Assembly: GCA_031266385.1 (NCBI GenBank) | Contig: JAISBC010000005.1 | Span: forward strand, 1-33,491 | From: Holosporales bacterium | Lineage (GTDB): Bacteria; Pseudomonadota; Alphaproteobacteria; RUG11792 | Length of the DNA: 33,491 nucleotides | Direction: 5' to 3' | Shown here: positions 15,376 through 23,611 of the stretch, in pieces | How the letters are laid out: every line of letters begins with the position of its first letter | Position numbering within the stretch: position 1 is the stretch's first letter | Translations under genes and position numbers: made by a program | Notes under the pieces: generated by a model | The model's database searches: none | Seen by the model: the letters and a program-made list of their open reading frames with translations, nothing else | Told to the model about the DNA's origin: nothing

Positions 15376-17192
15376 TAAGTACTATTTTGAAGAAGGCAGC
15401 TTACCAGGCCGGTATGAACCCCGGAATCTATAAGATGCTCGATCAAGATGGGAAGGTCTTATACGTTGGGAAGGCCAAGCACCTAAAGAACAGGTTACTT
15501 TCTTACGCTAGATCAAAGAATCTATCGAATCGCATTAGGATGATGCTTTCCAAAGTCCGAGATATAGAGGTCGCCGTCGTGAAGACCGAACTAGAGGCCC
15601 TGCTCTTAGAGAGCAATTTGATCAAGCAACTAAAACCATTTTACAACATCCTTTTGAAGGATGATAAAACTTTTCCGTACATCGTCATCGATAGATCCAG
15701 CGACTTTCCGAGGATTTTTAAATACCGCACTCTCAAGGCCAGGGGGCCAAATTTTTACGGCCCATACCCGGCGATAAATTCTCTCGATGAGACATTAAAA
15801 GTAATTCAAAAAGCATTTCTAATTAGAAATTGCACGGAAAATTATTTTATGCGAAGAGATAGGCCGTGCCTGCAGTATTTCATCAAGAGATGTTCGGCCC
15901 CATGCCTCGGAAAGATATCGAGAGAAGAATATGGAAGAAGTGTCGATTGCGCTGAAAATTTATTACGTGGAAAGGATGAAATTGCGAGAAAAATGCTGAT
16001 TGCTGAGATGCGTGAAGCCTCCAGAATCCTCGATTTTGAAAGGGCGGCATCGATTCGGGATAGGCTGAAAGCGATTAGTGAGATCCAATTGAAACAATAT
16101 ATTCAGATCTCTGAACTAAGAGCGATAGATTTCATAGCCGTAGCAAAAGGTATCGACAAATCGGTCGTCGTTATTTCTTTCTTCAGAATAGGAAAAAACG
16201 TCGGTTCAGAAAAATTTGTTATCCAAAATTCTTCTGAAAATGATGATATTTCAGATATTTTGGAGTCTTTTATAGTTCAATTCTATAGGAATATTAATAC
16301 TCCAGAATTGATCGTGACGAACCACCCCGTTTCGAGCGATGATAATCTCTCTGAAGAGCTTTATGAGCAGAATGTGAAGATATTATGTGGCAAGACCGGT
16401 GATTATGGCAAGATTATTGAATCCTGTTCCATGAATGCTCAATTACACCTCAAGAACGAATCGACTAATAGATTTGAGAATCAAATTATGAAGTTACAAA
16501 ATTTATTGAAATTAAATAAAATTAATAGAATTGAGGCATATGATAATAGCCACCTCCAGGGAACCAACGCCTGCGGAGTTATGATCGTTTTTGAGGATGG
16601 AAAAATACAGAAAGGGAAGGCAAGGAAATTTCATATCCGAAAGGGCGATATAGTAAATGATGGTGATGATATTGGAATGATGCGATTTTTGCTGATGAGG
16701 AGGTTTAATTCCAAAGCAATTACCGAGGTACCTGATATTATCTTGATAGACGGTGGCTGGGCGCAAGTCTCCGCGGCTCGACAGATAGTCGATATCTGCG
16801 GATTGTCTCATATGGTCAAAGTCATCGGTATCGCCAAGCAGAATAACAGAAAAATTGGAGATGAGAAACTGATCCTCGATGACGGAGAGGAAGTATTCCT
16901 GGGCCCAGACGATGATGATCTGCTGTCTTTTCTGATAATGTTAAGAAATGAGGCGCACAGGACGGCCATTACCTTTCATCGCAAGAAAAGGAGCAAATCC
17001 CTCGTGAAGTCTGTTCTGGATGATATTCCATCGATCGGAAATGTCAGAAGGAAGAGACTACTCGAGCATTTCGGATCCATCGATTCCATAAAAAAAGCTT
17101 CTATTGATGATTTGAAAATGGTAGAAGGTATCGATAAAAATACCGCAAAGTTGATATTCAATTTCTTCGATAAGGGGCAGAGGGGTGAGTAA
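15372..17192 (+). CDS. uvrC: excinuclease ABC subunit C
   Basis: A protein of 606 residues, normal for the family. The chosen TTG start overlaps the lpdA stop; ATG 15414 would cut off part of the usual N-terminus. The GIY-YIG nuclease is at 18-33 (GIYKM, YVGKAKHLKNR). Four cysteines at 154, 166, 174 and 178 match the Fe-S ligands of UvrC. The UVR motif is near 208-240. The RNase-H-like nuclease starts at IEAYDNSHLQG, with DIILIDGG and EAHRTAITFHR, and a helix-hairpin-helix pair ends the protein. It makes both cuts in nucleotide excision repair. Confidence 0.97.
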   Translation: MISTILKKAAYQAGMNPGIYKMLDQDGKVLYVGKAKHLKNRLLSYARSKNLSNRIRMMLSKVRDIEVAVVKTELEALLLESNLIKQLKPFYNILLKDDKTFPYIVIDRSSDFPRIFKYRTLKARGPNFYGPYPAINSLDETLKVIQKAFLIRNCTENYFMRRDRPCLQYFIKRCSAPCLGKISREEYGRSVDCAENLLRGKDEIARKMLIAEMREASRILDFERAASIRDRLKAISEIQLKQYIQISELRAIDFIAVAKGIDKSVVVISFFRIGKNVGSEKFVIQNSSENDDISDILESFIVQFYRNINTPELIVTNHPVSSDDNLSEELYEQNVKILCGKTGDYGKIIESCSMNAQLHLKNESTNRFENQIMKLQNLLKLNKINRIEAYDNSHLQGTNACGVMIVFEDGKIQKGKARKFHIRKGDIVNDGDDIGMMRFLLMRRFNSKAITEVPDIILIDGGWAQVSAARQIVDICGLSHMVKVIGIAKQNNRKIGDEKLILDDGEEVFLGPDDDDLLSFLIMLRNEAHRTAITFHRKKRSKSLVKSVLDDIPSIGNVRRKRLLEHFGSIDSIKKASIDDLKMVEGIDKNTAKLIFNFFDKGQRGE

Positions 17193-17730
17193 GCTATCGA
17201 CAATTCCGAATATGTTGACTATGTCTCGGGTATTTCTGCTTCCATTTTTTGCGCTCGGTTTTTTTTTAGAGCGTAAACTGGGGCTGCTGATTTCGTCGAT
17301 TATCTTTACTTTTTGCTGCATAACGGACTATTTGGATGGTTATTATGCGAGGACATATTCTCAGACGACTAAGATCGGGCAGATCCTAGATCCGTTGGCA
17401 GATAAGATATTGATTTCGATCTCCTTGTTGTTCATTACTGGATTTGGTCTAATCGATTCTATTACGATAATCCCGGCCTCCATTATTTTGTGTAGAGAAA
17501 TAATTATTTCCGGTGTCCGGGAAGGAGCCGATAATTTTAGCACATCAAAATTATCGAAATGGAAAACGGCGATTCAAATGCTGGCGATTACTATCATACT
17601 GTTCGCAAATTTTGCCGAAAACGATGAGTTCAACATTTGGGGAGAGGTGATGCTATGGGGCTCATCGGGAATGGCCATCGCCTCCGGAATGGGGTACTAT
17701 AAGAAATACATTTCTCAGTGCAGAAAATAA
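17185..17730 (+). CDS. pgsA: CDP-diacylglycerol-glycerol-3-phosphate 3-phosphatidyltransferase
   Basis: A protein of 181 residues from GTG at 17185, overlapping uvrC by eight bases. It starts with the typical STIPNMLTMSRVFLLP. The CDP-alcohol phosphotransferase motif is complete: DYLDGYYAR (Asp 48, Asp 51, Gly 52, Ala 55, Arg 56), then Gly 65, Asp 69 and Asp 73. It makes phosphatidylglycerol phosphate, the first step to phosphatidylglycerol and cardiolipin. The uvrC-pgsA pair is conserved in many proteobacteria. Confidence 0.95.
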   Translation: MSKLSTIPNMLTMSRVFLLPFFALGFFLERKLGLLISSIIFTFCCITDYLDGYYARTYSQTTKIGQILDPLADKILISISLLFITGFGLIDSITIIPASIILCREIIISGVREGADNFSTSKLSKWKTAIQMLAITIILFANFAENDEFNIWGEVMLWGSSGMAIASGMGYYKKYISQCRK

Positions 17731-17775
17731 AAAATCGTCATTGCAAGTTTTTAATTATCCTCATTTTTATATAAG

Positions 17776-17815
17776 AAAATCTATTAAAACTTCTCGAACT
17801 ATGGGGATTTTCTGA
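17776..17815. terminator. possible shared terminator between pgsA and ruvX
   Basis: AGAAAATC and GATTTTCT are perfect eight-base arms around a 24-base loop, at the meeting point of two convergent genes and overlapping the ruvX stop. There is no GC-rich stem, so this is weak. Confidence 0.25.
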
Positions 17816-18263
17816 CATATTCAAGGAATCCCTGCAAAATAAAGCAGGCCGCGATTTTATCGACATGACGTTTTCTGAGGCCCACCGTTGCCCCGACCTC
17901 AGATAAAATTCGGTGAGCCGCCTTAGTACTCAGGCGTTCATCCCAAAAAATAACCTGGACTTCTACTCCCCGGTTTTCGGCCAATTCCTTCAGTTTCTCA
18001 GCGAATAACTTAACTTTTTCTGCCTGAGCACCTCCCGACTCTCCCCCTAAAGAAACCGGAAATCCAATGACTATGACAGAAACTTCATACGAGGAGATTA
18101 ATGGAAATAACCGACGAAATACCTGATGGGTATCTATAACTTCTATCGGAGAGGCAATACTCCACCCAATATCTGAAATGGCTATCCCAATTCGCCGATC
18201 CCCATAATCTATACAGAGCGCCCTAGACTTTCCGATGAGATCGCGACGAAATTCGTCGTTCAT
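17799..18263 (-). CDS. ruvX: Holliday junction resolvase-like / 16S pre-rRNA nuclease YqgF
   Basis: A protein of 154 residues from the ATG at 18263, which overlaps the acpS stop (ATGA). The RNase-H-like fold shows LCIDYGDRRIGIAISD (catalytic Asp 19), VIVIGFPVSLGGESGG, IFWDERLSTKAA and, near the end, VDKIAACFILQGFLE. YqgF matures the 5' end of 16S rRNA in E. coli. It is last in the minus-strand rpsF-rpsR-acpS-ruvX run. Confidence 0.94.
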   Translation of the reverse strand: MNDEFRRDLIGKSRALCIDYGDRRIGIAISDIGWSIASPIEVIDTHQVFRRLFPLISSYEVSVIVIGFPVSLGGESGGAQAEKVKLFAEKLKELAENRGVEVQVIFWDERLSTKAAHRILSEVGATVGLRKRHVDKIAACFILQGFLEYVRKSP

Positions 18264-18634
18264 GCCCAAAGAATAACGAACGCCGCGACGAACGGGGGTT
18301 CATCGCTCGTGGATGCTTCAATCTGGAATTCCCGAGCCTTTTCGAGAGTTTTTACTAGGGCCTGACCGGATAGCTCGATAACCGGCTTCCCGAGATCATT
18401 ATGAAAAATCTCGATATCGTGCCATCTAACCCCTGAGACGTCGGATATCGCCTTAATGACCGCCTCTTTTATGGAGAACATTTTAGCCAAAGATTCAATG
18501 AATTTTTCTCGACGCCGGCAAAATTCGAGCTCCGCATCCGTGAAAATCCTGCTCTCGAACTGAGAACCGAACTTCACGACCAGGCGCTCGATCCTCCTCG
18601 TATCGAGGATATCGATGCCCGCTCCGAGGATCAT
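18260..18634 (-). CDS. acpS: holo-[acyl-carrier-protein] synthase
   Basis: A protein of 124 residues. GAGIDILDTRRIERL carries the Mg-binding Asp near residue 8, and LAKMFSIKEAVIKAI the second acidic ligand. It moves phosphopantetheine from CoA to the acyl carrier protein, which is needed for fatty acid synthesis. The SIKEA motif replaces the commoner AAKEA. It starts 13 bases after rpsR and overlaps ruvX. In many alphaproteobacteria acpS sits near pyrE/lepB/rnc instead, so this location is unusual. Confidence 0.93.
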   Translation of the reverse strand: MILGAGIDILDTRRIERLVVKFGSQFESRIFTDAELEFCRRREKFIESLAKMFSIKEAVIKAISDVSGVRWHDIEIFHNDLGKPVIELSGQALVKTLEKAREFQIEASTSDEPPFVAAFVILWA

Positions 18635-18647
18635 AGAAAAATATGAC

Positions 18648-18869
18648 CTATTTCGAGATGAATGGCATTAGCGCCAAAATCCTGGCCCTCTTGATCGCCT
18701 GAGAGATTTCTCTCTGCCTTTTTACCGATTGAGAATTTACTCGACATGGAATAATTTTTCCACGTTCGGATACGAAGCGAGACAAAAATCTCACATCCTT
18801 ATAATCGATCGGACGATTCGATTTATTTTCTTGCGACTCTTCCGGCTTCGTCTTTAATTCTTCACTCAT
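18648..18869 (-). CDS. rpsR: 30S ribosomal protein S18
   Basis: A protein of 73 residues. The signature YKDVRFLSRFVSERGKI is followed by the RNA-binding QREISQAIKRARILALMPF. It binds S6 in the platform of the small subunit. An N-terminal tail of about 20 Lys/Glu-rich residues precedes the core. It lies 23 bases after rpsF. Confidence 0.97.
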   Translation of the reverse strand: MSEELKTKPEESQENKSNRPIDYKDVRFLSRFVSERGKIIPCRVNSQSVKRQREISQAIKRARILALMPFISK

Positions 18870-18892
18870 TTTTCTTCCAAGCTCCTTTCTCT

Positions 18893-19228
18893 TTAACTAT
18901 CTCTTAGGTTACGCTTCATCAGGGCCGATGGACTGTTATCCAGGCGATCCGTACTGACCGTAAGGAATCGGACGATATCCTCGTTCAGCCTCAATTTCCG
19001 CTCGAGCTCATTAATCCCGGACGGATCGATCGCGATGTTTAGAAGGACATAATGACCACGGCGATTCTTTTTAATCGGATAGGCTAGATATCTTAGACCA
19101 CAGAATTCGGTCTTCGTGACTTCACCACCTTGTTCCTTAATGACGGAGATGATCTCCTGAGCCACGGCCTCGACGTGACTCGAAGAAGCATCCTGCTTCA
19201 CAATAAAAACTGTCTCATAAAACTTCAT
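18893..19228 (-). CDS. rpsF: 30S ribosomal protein S6
   Basis: A protein of 111 residues from MKFYETVFIVKQD; an upstream in-frame start at 19279 is rejected because AAAGGAG sits 10 bases before the ATG at 19228. FCGLRYLAYPIKKNRRGHYVLL is the S6 signature, and the LRLNEDIVRFLTV end is typical. It pairs with S18, encoded next. rplI, usually third in this operon, is missing; acpS follows instead. Confidence 0.97.
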   Translation of the reverse strand: MKFYETVFIVKQDASSSHVEAVAQEIISVIKEQGGEVTKTEFCGLRYLAYPIKKNRRGHYVLLNIAIDPSGINELERKLRLNEDIVRFLTVSTDRLDNSPSALMKRNLRDS

Positions 19229-19290
19229 CAAAACAAACTCCTTTCGGTTGGTCACCGCAACAGACGGCAACCAGCCCACCCCCTAAAAAA
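19229..19290 (-). promoter_or_regulatory. candidate S6:S18 autoregulatory leader
   Basis: In the rpsF leader (minus strand) GGTTG pairs with CAACC around an inner CCG/CGG stem with loop TCTGTTG, leaving a TGAC bulge right before the ribosome-binding site. A known rpsF leader element binds S6:S18 through a CCG trinucleotide in such a hairpin. The match is by eye and the exact fold is not proven. Confidence 0.4.
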
Positions 19291-19322
19291 AACACGGAGT
19301 GAGCAAGAAGGCCAACCAGAGG

Positions 19323-19352
19323 ATTGTACCATACCTATCCCATATCCTCCAA
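19323..19352 (-). promoter_or_regulatory. promoter of the rpsF operon
   Basis: On the minus strand TTGGAG, 18 bases, then TGG-TACAAT, an extended -10 at 19323-19328. The spacing leaves a leader of about 90 bases before rpsF, enough for the hairpin. Between 19353 and 19501 I see nothing else of note. Confidence 0.5.
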
Positions 19353-19501
19353 ATGGTGTTTGCCTTTTTCCATACCATTGAGAGAAAAATAGATCCGTTC
19401 ATATATTTTCCTCTGCTACCATGAAGGGGTGACTGCTAAAGTTGTAAATCCTCTCTGATTCTGATAACAACTACCCTAGATGTACCGTCACATATTGTAA
19501 T

Positions 19502-19532
19502 GGAGAATGGAGTCTGGGGGATTTTATTCTCC
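19502..19532 (-). terminator. possible terminator of the 351-residue exported protein gene
   Basis: GGAGAAT and ATTCTCC are perfect seven-base arms around the stop codon. No T run follows, so confidence is low. Confidence 0.25.
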
Positions 19533-20579
19533 TGGTTCGGGCTGAAACTTTTCAGCAAGCTCTATGAAGTGTTCTGACGAGTCAGTTTGCATTTCTTCCT
19601 TGTCGATTAGCATTACGATTGGACAAGACAGCTGGTGTTCGGTGGGGATTTGGACACCACATTGTTGAATATGATAACACTTCTCTTGAATTTCTTCTGC
19701 AACTTGATTGATCACGTAGAAATCTAGAAGTTTTAGGTATAATACTGTAGTGTCAGTCCCGCCTATTTCTGCGATCATCCGTTGACAACACTCTCCAGAG
19801 AACAGCTCTGCTCCAATAAGTACGTTCTGTGAGACTATATGGAATGCTATGGGCTGGGCCAGTAGATCAGGGTCAAAATTTTCGATTATCCGGGACGTTA
19901 ATCTTTGACATTTACCTATAGCGCATTCCTCTTTGAGGGTACTGCCGTTTTCCTGAACCAATTGAATTAGCTTAACTATGTCAATTATGTCTTGATCGGC
20001 AGTCCAAACGAGTTTTTCTCTCTCCAGGGGATTAAATTGGAGTAAAATGAGTTGGAGCAGGTCCTCACAGTACTTGGATAATGGTACGGCTTTGGGGCAT
20101 GCCAATCTATCCCTGACAAATAATTCCAATCGCGGATCCCAATTCCTGAGCTGCTGGGCGGCTAGTGGGAATAAGGGTATTTCTGGAGCTGGTAATGCCA
20201 ACCTTTGGGAGGGATAGATGCTAGTTTTAGCTCCTCTAAGGAATTGTAACCAATCGAATAATTGGGCTGCTGCCATTGGATTCTGGAATCCAATTCGAAA
20301 TTCCTTACCACCAATCCTTACTCGGACCTCTACTGAGGGTGGAGAATCGTCTTGTGTTTGAGGCTGTTTCCTTGGGACAAGCTGATTGCATTTCGGATTG
20401 ATGGCTGAGCTGGGATCTCCTAGTTGTTGTAATAAAGAAGATCCCGGCCATTTCATCATGCTTCTACATGGACTATCCGGGCGGTAAATGAGGAGACTGT
20501 CTATGTTTGTCTGGGCTGCGGAGACATGTCCAACTAGAACCAACATCCCCAATATCGTCACTAATGCTTTATTCGACAT
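19524..20579 (-). CDS. exported protein, two-module paralogue 1
   Basis: A protein of 351 residues; I do not recognise the family. An N-terminal signal peptide (MSNKALVTILGMLVLVGHVSA) has likely cleavage after Ala 21 or 22. Residues about 82-117 (EVRVRIGGKEFRIGF, then AAAQLFDWLQFL) look like a strand pair followed by an amphipathic helix, the same module as in the two neighbours upstream. Residues about 200-310 form a helical module (IVKLIQLVQENGSTL, NVLIGAELFSGECC). It is rich in Cys, so disulphides are likely after export. It has its own copy of the cluster promoter and shares MSNKAL with the 185-residue paralogue. Words such as ATCGA, dense in nearby housekeeping genes, are sparse here. 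Confidence 0.75.
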   Translation of the reverse strand: MSNKALVTILGMLVLVGHVSAAQTNIDSLLIYRPDSPCRSMMKWPGSSLLQQLGDPSSAINPKCNQLVPRKQPQTQDDSPPSVEVRVRIGGKEFRIGFQNPMAAAQLFDWLQFLRGAKTSIYPSQRLALPAPEIPLFPLAAQQLRNWDPRLELFVRDRLACPKAVPLSKYCEDLLQLILLQFNPLEREKLVWTADQDIIDIVKLIQLVQENGSTLKEECAIGKCQRLTSRIIENFDPDLLAQPIAFHIVSQNVLIGAELFSGECCQRMIAEIGGTDTTVLYLKLLDFYVINQVAEEIQEKCYHIQQCGVQIPTEHQLSCPIVMLIDKEEMQTDSSEHFIELAEKFQPEPGE

Positions 20580-20627
20580 CTTATTTGCTTTCTTTAAAAT
20601 AAGTTAAAAAAACCAACAATGTTGCGA

Positions 20628-20656
20628 ATTTTAAACTAAATTTAACTCTTTATCAA
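20628..20656 (-). promoter_or_regulatory. cluster promoter, copy 1
   Basis: On the minus strand TTGATA, 17 bases, TAAAAT. Upstream comes AATTAAATAG and inside the spacer TTAAATTTA, both shared with the other copies. It lies about 50 bases before the ATG at 20579. Confidence 0.6.
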
Positions 20657-20695
20657 CTATTTAATTCTTTTGTTCCTGAGGCTGGCGGAGAATCT

Positions 20696-22018
20696 TCAAG
20701 AATTACTTGCTCGGAAGGGGAGACATTTTAATCCTCCTTCGTCGGGCAAAGCAAGTTGAGGGGGAAGCTTCTCGAAATGAAACCGCCCAGTAAGATCGAG
20801 GAATGGTTCGCCCTGGCGCGGGGTCGGTATCTGTGCCAACAATTCAATTATCTTTTTTTTCTTCCATTCAGGTATAGGGAGGGCCATCACTGCATCTGGA
20901 GTGGGTATAGTTATTTCCTGTAAAGCGATAGCTGGATAGTGAAACTGATCCAATCTGTTTCGTTTTACTGCTATTTTCAACTCTTTTATATGCATTCTTA
21001 TTAAGGCTATAAAGATTTTCAATCTGTTTCGATCTGTTTGGTCAAGAATTACGAGGGGACCGTTTGGATACTCTCCGAAGTATCTTAACTGCGCGGGGAA
21101 AAAGACTCCCTCACAGATCTTCGCTCCTAGCATGGCGTAAGTGGGGAGAACTTGCGCTAACATACCTTGGATTTGGGTGTAGAATCTTGGGTCTACATCT
21201 GTGGTAAAAGTTTGAATACTTTGAGCGATGAATGTCTTCCAAGGTGCTATTTGTTCTGGTCCTATGAACAGGGTTCCGTGTGCCTGAATATATTGAATTA
21301 GGCGAACTAGACTAAGGGCTCTTGGGTCATGAGTTCTACCTAACTTCCCGGCTAGAACCAACTTTCTTAAGTGATATGGACTTGTGTATAACAAAAATAT
21401 GTTTGTGGATGCTGATGGTGCATTTGCTGCACTCTGTTGATATGTAGTGATGCTAGCTAGAGATTCGATGAATGATTGGCACCTATGGATGAATTGTTCT
21501 GCCTGCATTGTTGTCGGGAATCTAAGCGTCCAGCCCATGACCATCTCGTTACCATTGTCCCCGATGATGGTGGCCAATACCTTTAAGATGACTGGGGATT
21601 CTTCTGTTTCTTGTGGCATTACCCTTATGACGACCTGAGTAAAAGACGGATTCTTGGGCACTAATAGAGAGGTACTGCCCGTAAGGGATGGGAACCAAGC
21701 TGACTGCAATAACTCCAATCTGCTCTCAAGGTTCCCGTTCCAATGATCGAGTATCCCTGAGCTGAATTGATATAAAAAGTCGGAGAATTTTGTATATGTG
21801 GTAGGCAAATTGGGATATATTGGGGGAGAATTCAAACAAATCATGAGCTTTTCTTGAATTTTTAACTCGTCTCCCATGGCAGCTGTGCCTGAGAAAGACT
21901 CAACTCTGGACCGGGGGAAATCGGGATAGTATGGCATGATCCTTCTGTCCTCTTCTGATTTGACAGCACCAGTCATAACCAATAACCACAGAACCGGCCA
22001 TAATGATTTATTTGTCAT
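20696..22018 (-). CDS. exported protein, two-module paralogue 2
   Basis: A protein of 440 residues of unknown family. The signal peptide ends near residue 21 (WLLVMTGAVKS), and the mature N-terminus EEDRRIMPYYPDFPRS closely matches the 185-residue paralogue (AEDSRLMPYYPDIPRT). Module one lies at about 100-195: strands, then MGWTLRFPTTMQAEQFIHRC. Module two lies at about 214-340: HLRKLVLAGKLGRTHDPRAL, SLVRLIQYIQAHGTLFIGPE, QGMLAQVLPTYAMLGAKI. This second module is shared with paralogues 1 and 4. A Pro-rich C-terminal tail of about 80 residues follows. No enzyme motif is visible. A secreted effector or envelope protein is possible. Confidence 0.75.
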   Translation of the reverse strand: MTNKSLWPVLWLLVMTGAVKSEEDRRIMPYYPDFPRSRVESFSGTAAMGDELKIQEKLMICLNSPPIYPNLPTTYTKFSDFLYQFSSGILDHWNGNLESRLELLQSAWFPSLTGSTSLLVPKNPSFTQVVIRVMPQETEESPVILKVLATIIGDNGNEMVMGWTLRFPTTMQAEQFIHRCQSFIESLASITTYQQSAANAPSASTNIFLLYTSPYHLRKLVLAGKLGRTHDPRALSLVRLIQYIQAHGTLFIGPEQIAPWKTFIAQSIQTFTTDVDPRFYTQIQGMLAQVLPTYAMLGAKICEGVFFPAQLRYFGEYPNGPLVILDQTDRNRLKIFIALIRMHIKELKIAVKRNRLDQFHYPAIALQEITIPTPDAVMALPIPEWKKKKIIELLAQIPTPRQGEPFLDLTGRFHFEKLPPQLALPDEGGLKCLPFRASNS

Positions 22019-22062
22019 CTGAGTGGCCTGCTTTAATTACCTAAAAACCCACAGCTCTACAA

Positions 22063-22091
22063 ACGTTAAGATAAATTTAACCCTGTATCAA
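22063..22091 (-). promoter_or_regulatory. cluster promoter, copy 2
   Basis: On the minus strand TTGATA, 17 bases, TAACGT. It is preceded by AAAATTAAATGG and followed by GCTGTGGGTTTTTAGGTAAT, which copy 4 shares almost exactly. Confidence 0.55.
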
Positions 22092-22164
22092 CCATTTAAT
22101 TTTGTGGACATCATCGTCTGGCACAATATATTTATGTGAAATCTGTCAGCTACGTCGGAGATCT

Positions 22165-22213
22165 AAAAAAGGACTTGGGGCAGTGGGTAGGGGACGGGAC
22201 TGCTTCAGTCCTT
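22165..22213 (-). terminator. rho-independent terminator behind paralogue 3
   Basis: On the minus strand AAGGACT pairs with AGTCCTT, the latter running straight into a T run (six T at 22165-22170). An inner, more stable hairpin (GGACTG/CAGTCC with AGGGG/CCCCT) lies at the start-proximal side. It is placed 22 bases after the stop at 22235. Confidence 0.55.
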
Positions 22214-22234
22214 ACCCCTAAAATTCAAGTTGCA

Positions 22235-22792
22235 TTAGTTCTGGCAGACGGGTAGCTGGGCTTGGATTAGGCTGTAGTCTGTACCTTCAAAGAATTGTAA
22301 TATCCCGCGGAGGGTGGCGGCTTCACGTGGATTGTATACTTTAAGTTGATACATACGGGACGCAGGTTTACCATCCGTACCATTGTTCCTGAATATGATC
22401 AAGAATCTGTTACGAGATACTGGAGCTTTATAACCCCTTCGCATGGAGTTCTGTTCCATATAAGATATTGAGAAAGGGCCTGCTGCTAAACTTGCCCTTA
22501 AACGGTGTGGACCACTGAATGGCGAAACTACATCCAGACCGGTCTTGTCATTGCAAACTGGGGCAATTCCTGATTCTTCTATGCTTAGCTGGAGACGTGG
22601 TATCCAATCAGGCCCCTGAATGATCAATATTTCTTGACCAGTTGGCTCTTTGCGTGTTGGTTCTTTGAACTCCATCGAGGTGGTCCTCGGGATATCGGGA
22701 TAGTATGGCATGAGCCTGCTGTCCTCTGCTGATTTGACAGCGACAGTCATAACCACCAACCCCAACACCGCCAATAATGCTTTATTTGACAT
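22235..22792 (-). CDS. exported protein, module-one-only paralogue 3
   Basis: A protein of 185 residues from the ATG at 22792; a start 26 codons upstream is rejected because that stretch is the conserved leader of the cluster. The signal peptide is MSNKALLAVLGLVVMTVAVKS. The mature start AEDSRLMPYYPDIPRT matches paralogue 2. Residues about 105-172 form module one: NRFLIIFRNNG, MYQLKVYNPREAATLRGILQ, FFEGTDYSLI. The helical module two is absent, so it ends where the others continue. The strand-strand-helix end recalls PH-like folds, which is only a guess. Function unknown. Confidence 0.72.
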   Translation of the reverse strand: MSNKALLAVLGLVVMTVAVKSAEDSRLMPYYPDIPRTTSMEFKEPTRKEPTGQEILIIQGPDWIPRLQLSIEESGIAPVCNDKTGLDVVSPFSGPHRLRASLAAGPFSISYMEQNSMRRGYKAPVSRNRFLIIFRNNGTDGKPASRMYQLKVYNPREAATLRGILQFFEGTDYSLIQAQLPVCQN

Positions 22793-22836
22793 CTTATATG
22801 CCTTCCTTAATAACCTAAAAACCCAAAACGCCAAAA

Positions 22837-22866
22837 ATTTTAAAATAAATTTTAACACTTTATCAA
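22837..22866 (-). promoter_or_regulatory. cluster promoter, copy 3
   Basis: On the minus strand TTGATA, 18 bases, TAAAAT. It is preceded by AAAATTAAATGG and by TTGAGCTCAA. The leader contains GGGTTTTTAGGTTATTAAGG. Confidence 0.58.
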
Positions 22867-22913
22867 CCATTTAATTTTGTTGAGCTCAAGGCTTGCGGAA
22901 AGTCCCAAAAGCG

Positions 22914-22935
22914 CTGTTCTGCAGCCAGAGAACAG
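22914..22935. other. small inverted repeat between paralogues 3 and 4
   Basis: TGTTCT and AGAACA are perfect arms around about eight bases in the 225-base gap between two of the exported-protein genes. It could help end the transcript of paralogue 4 or bind a dimeric regulator. Nothing else stands out in that gap. Confidence 0.3.
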
Positions 22936-23017
22936 AGACATCGAACAAGTATGACGATTAAACGCGGATGGGGATGTGGGCGCCTTACTCCCTCCAACCC
23001 CACCTATTTTTCTAACT

Positions 23018-23578
23018 TTACCAACTGATGGCTTCGCACATTTGTTGATAAATCGAGTGTATGACAGGAATGTTTGCTAGGTTGGTATAAACTGTAGATG
23101 GTTCCAGGGTATGTAGGAATCCTGTGCAGATTGACTGGCCTCGGATGTGATCTACCTTTTCCAAGATGATGGAGACCATTCTATGGTCGAGCGCTGCTCT
23201 CGCTTGGGCTCCTTGTATATTTTGGGCTGCATAAAATTCGCTGAAAACGGCAGGGGACACACTGGTAGTGCCAGTTGTTTTCAGTGAGGCAGTTGCTTCT
23301 AATATACAGAATATCGCTTTGTCAGTTATTCTCCCTAATACCCCTTTTGCCACTAGGCCTTCTAGATAGTGTCGAGTATCGAAAGTCATTTGCCAAGAGT
23401 AAATGTAAACCTCTTTGTGGCCGTTGTTAATATCTACTGGTACAGTTGTATTCATCCATTCTTGACCTACAGGAACTCTAAGAACTCCGGACTGATGCTG
23501 ACATGCTTGGATGGCTCCATTTGCTACGATTAATCCTGTCAATACCATTAGTGCTTTGATTTGCACGCGATTTATCAT
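23018..23578 (-). CDS. exported protein, module-two-only paralogue 4
   Basis: A protein of 186 residues of unknown family. The signal peptide ends near Ala 25 (MVLTGLIVANGAIQA). Cys 26 follows, but IQAC is not a good lipobox. Residues about 70-150 match module two of paralogue 2: LEGLVAKGVLGRITDKAI against LRKLVLAGKLGRTHDPRA, and the later SPAVFSEFYAAQNIQ against APWKTFIAQSIQ. Module one is missing. It is the first gene of the cluster in transcription order and has its own promoter copy. Confidence 0.72.
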   Translation of the reverse strand: MINRVQIKALMVLTGLIVANGAIQACQHQSGVLRVPVGQEWMNTTVPVDINNGHKEVYIYSWQMTFDTRHYLEGLVAKGVLGRITDKAIFCILEATASLKTTGTTSVSPAVFSEFYAAQNIQGAQARAALDHRMVSIILEKVDHIRGQSICTGFLHTLEPSTVYTNLANIPVIHSIYQQMCEAISW

Positions 23579-23611
23579 CTTTAATTACCTAAAACCCCAC
23601 AGCTTTATAAT

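Noticed and set aside
22793..22870. A 26-codon N-terminal extension of paralogue 3
   Set aside because: The stretch matches the untranslated leader of the other three genes and would mask the signal peptide.
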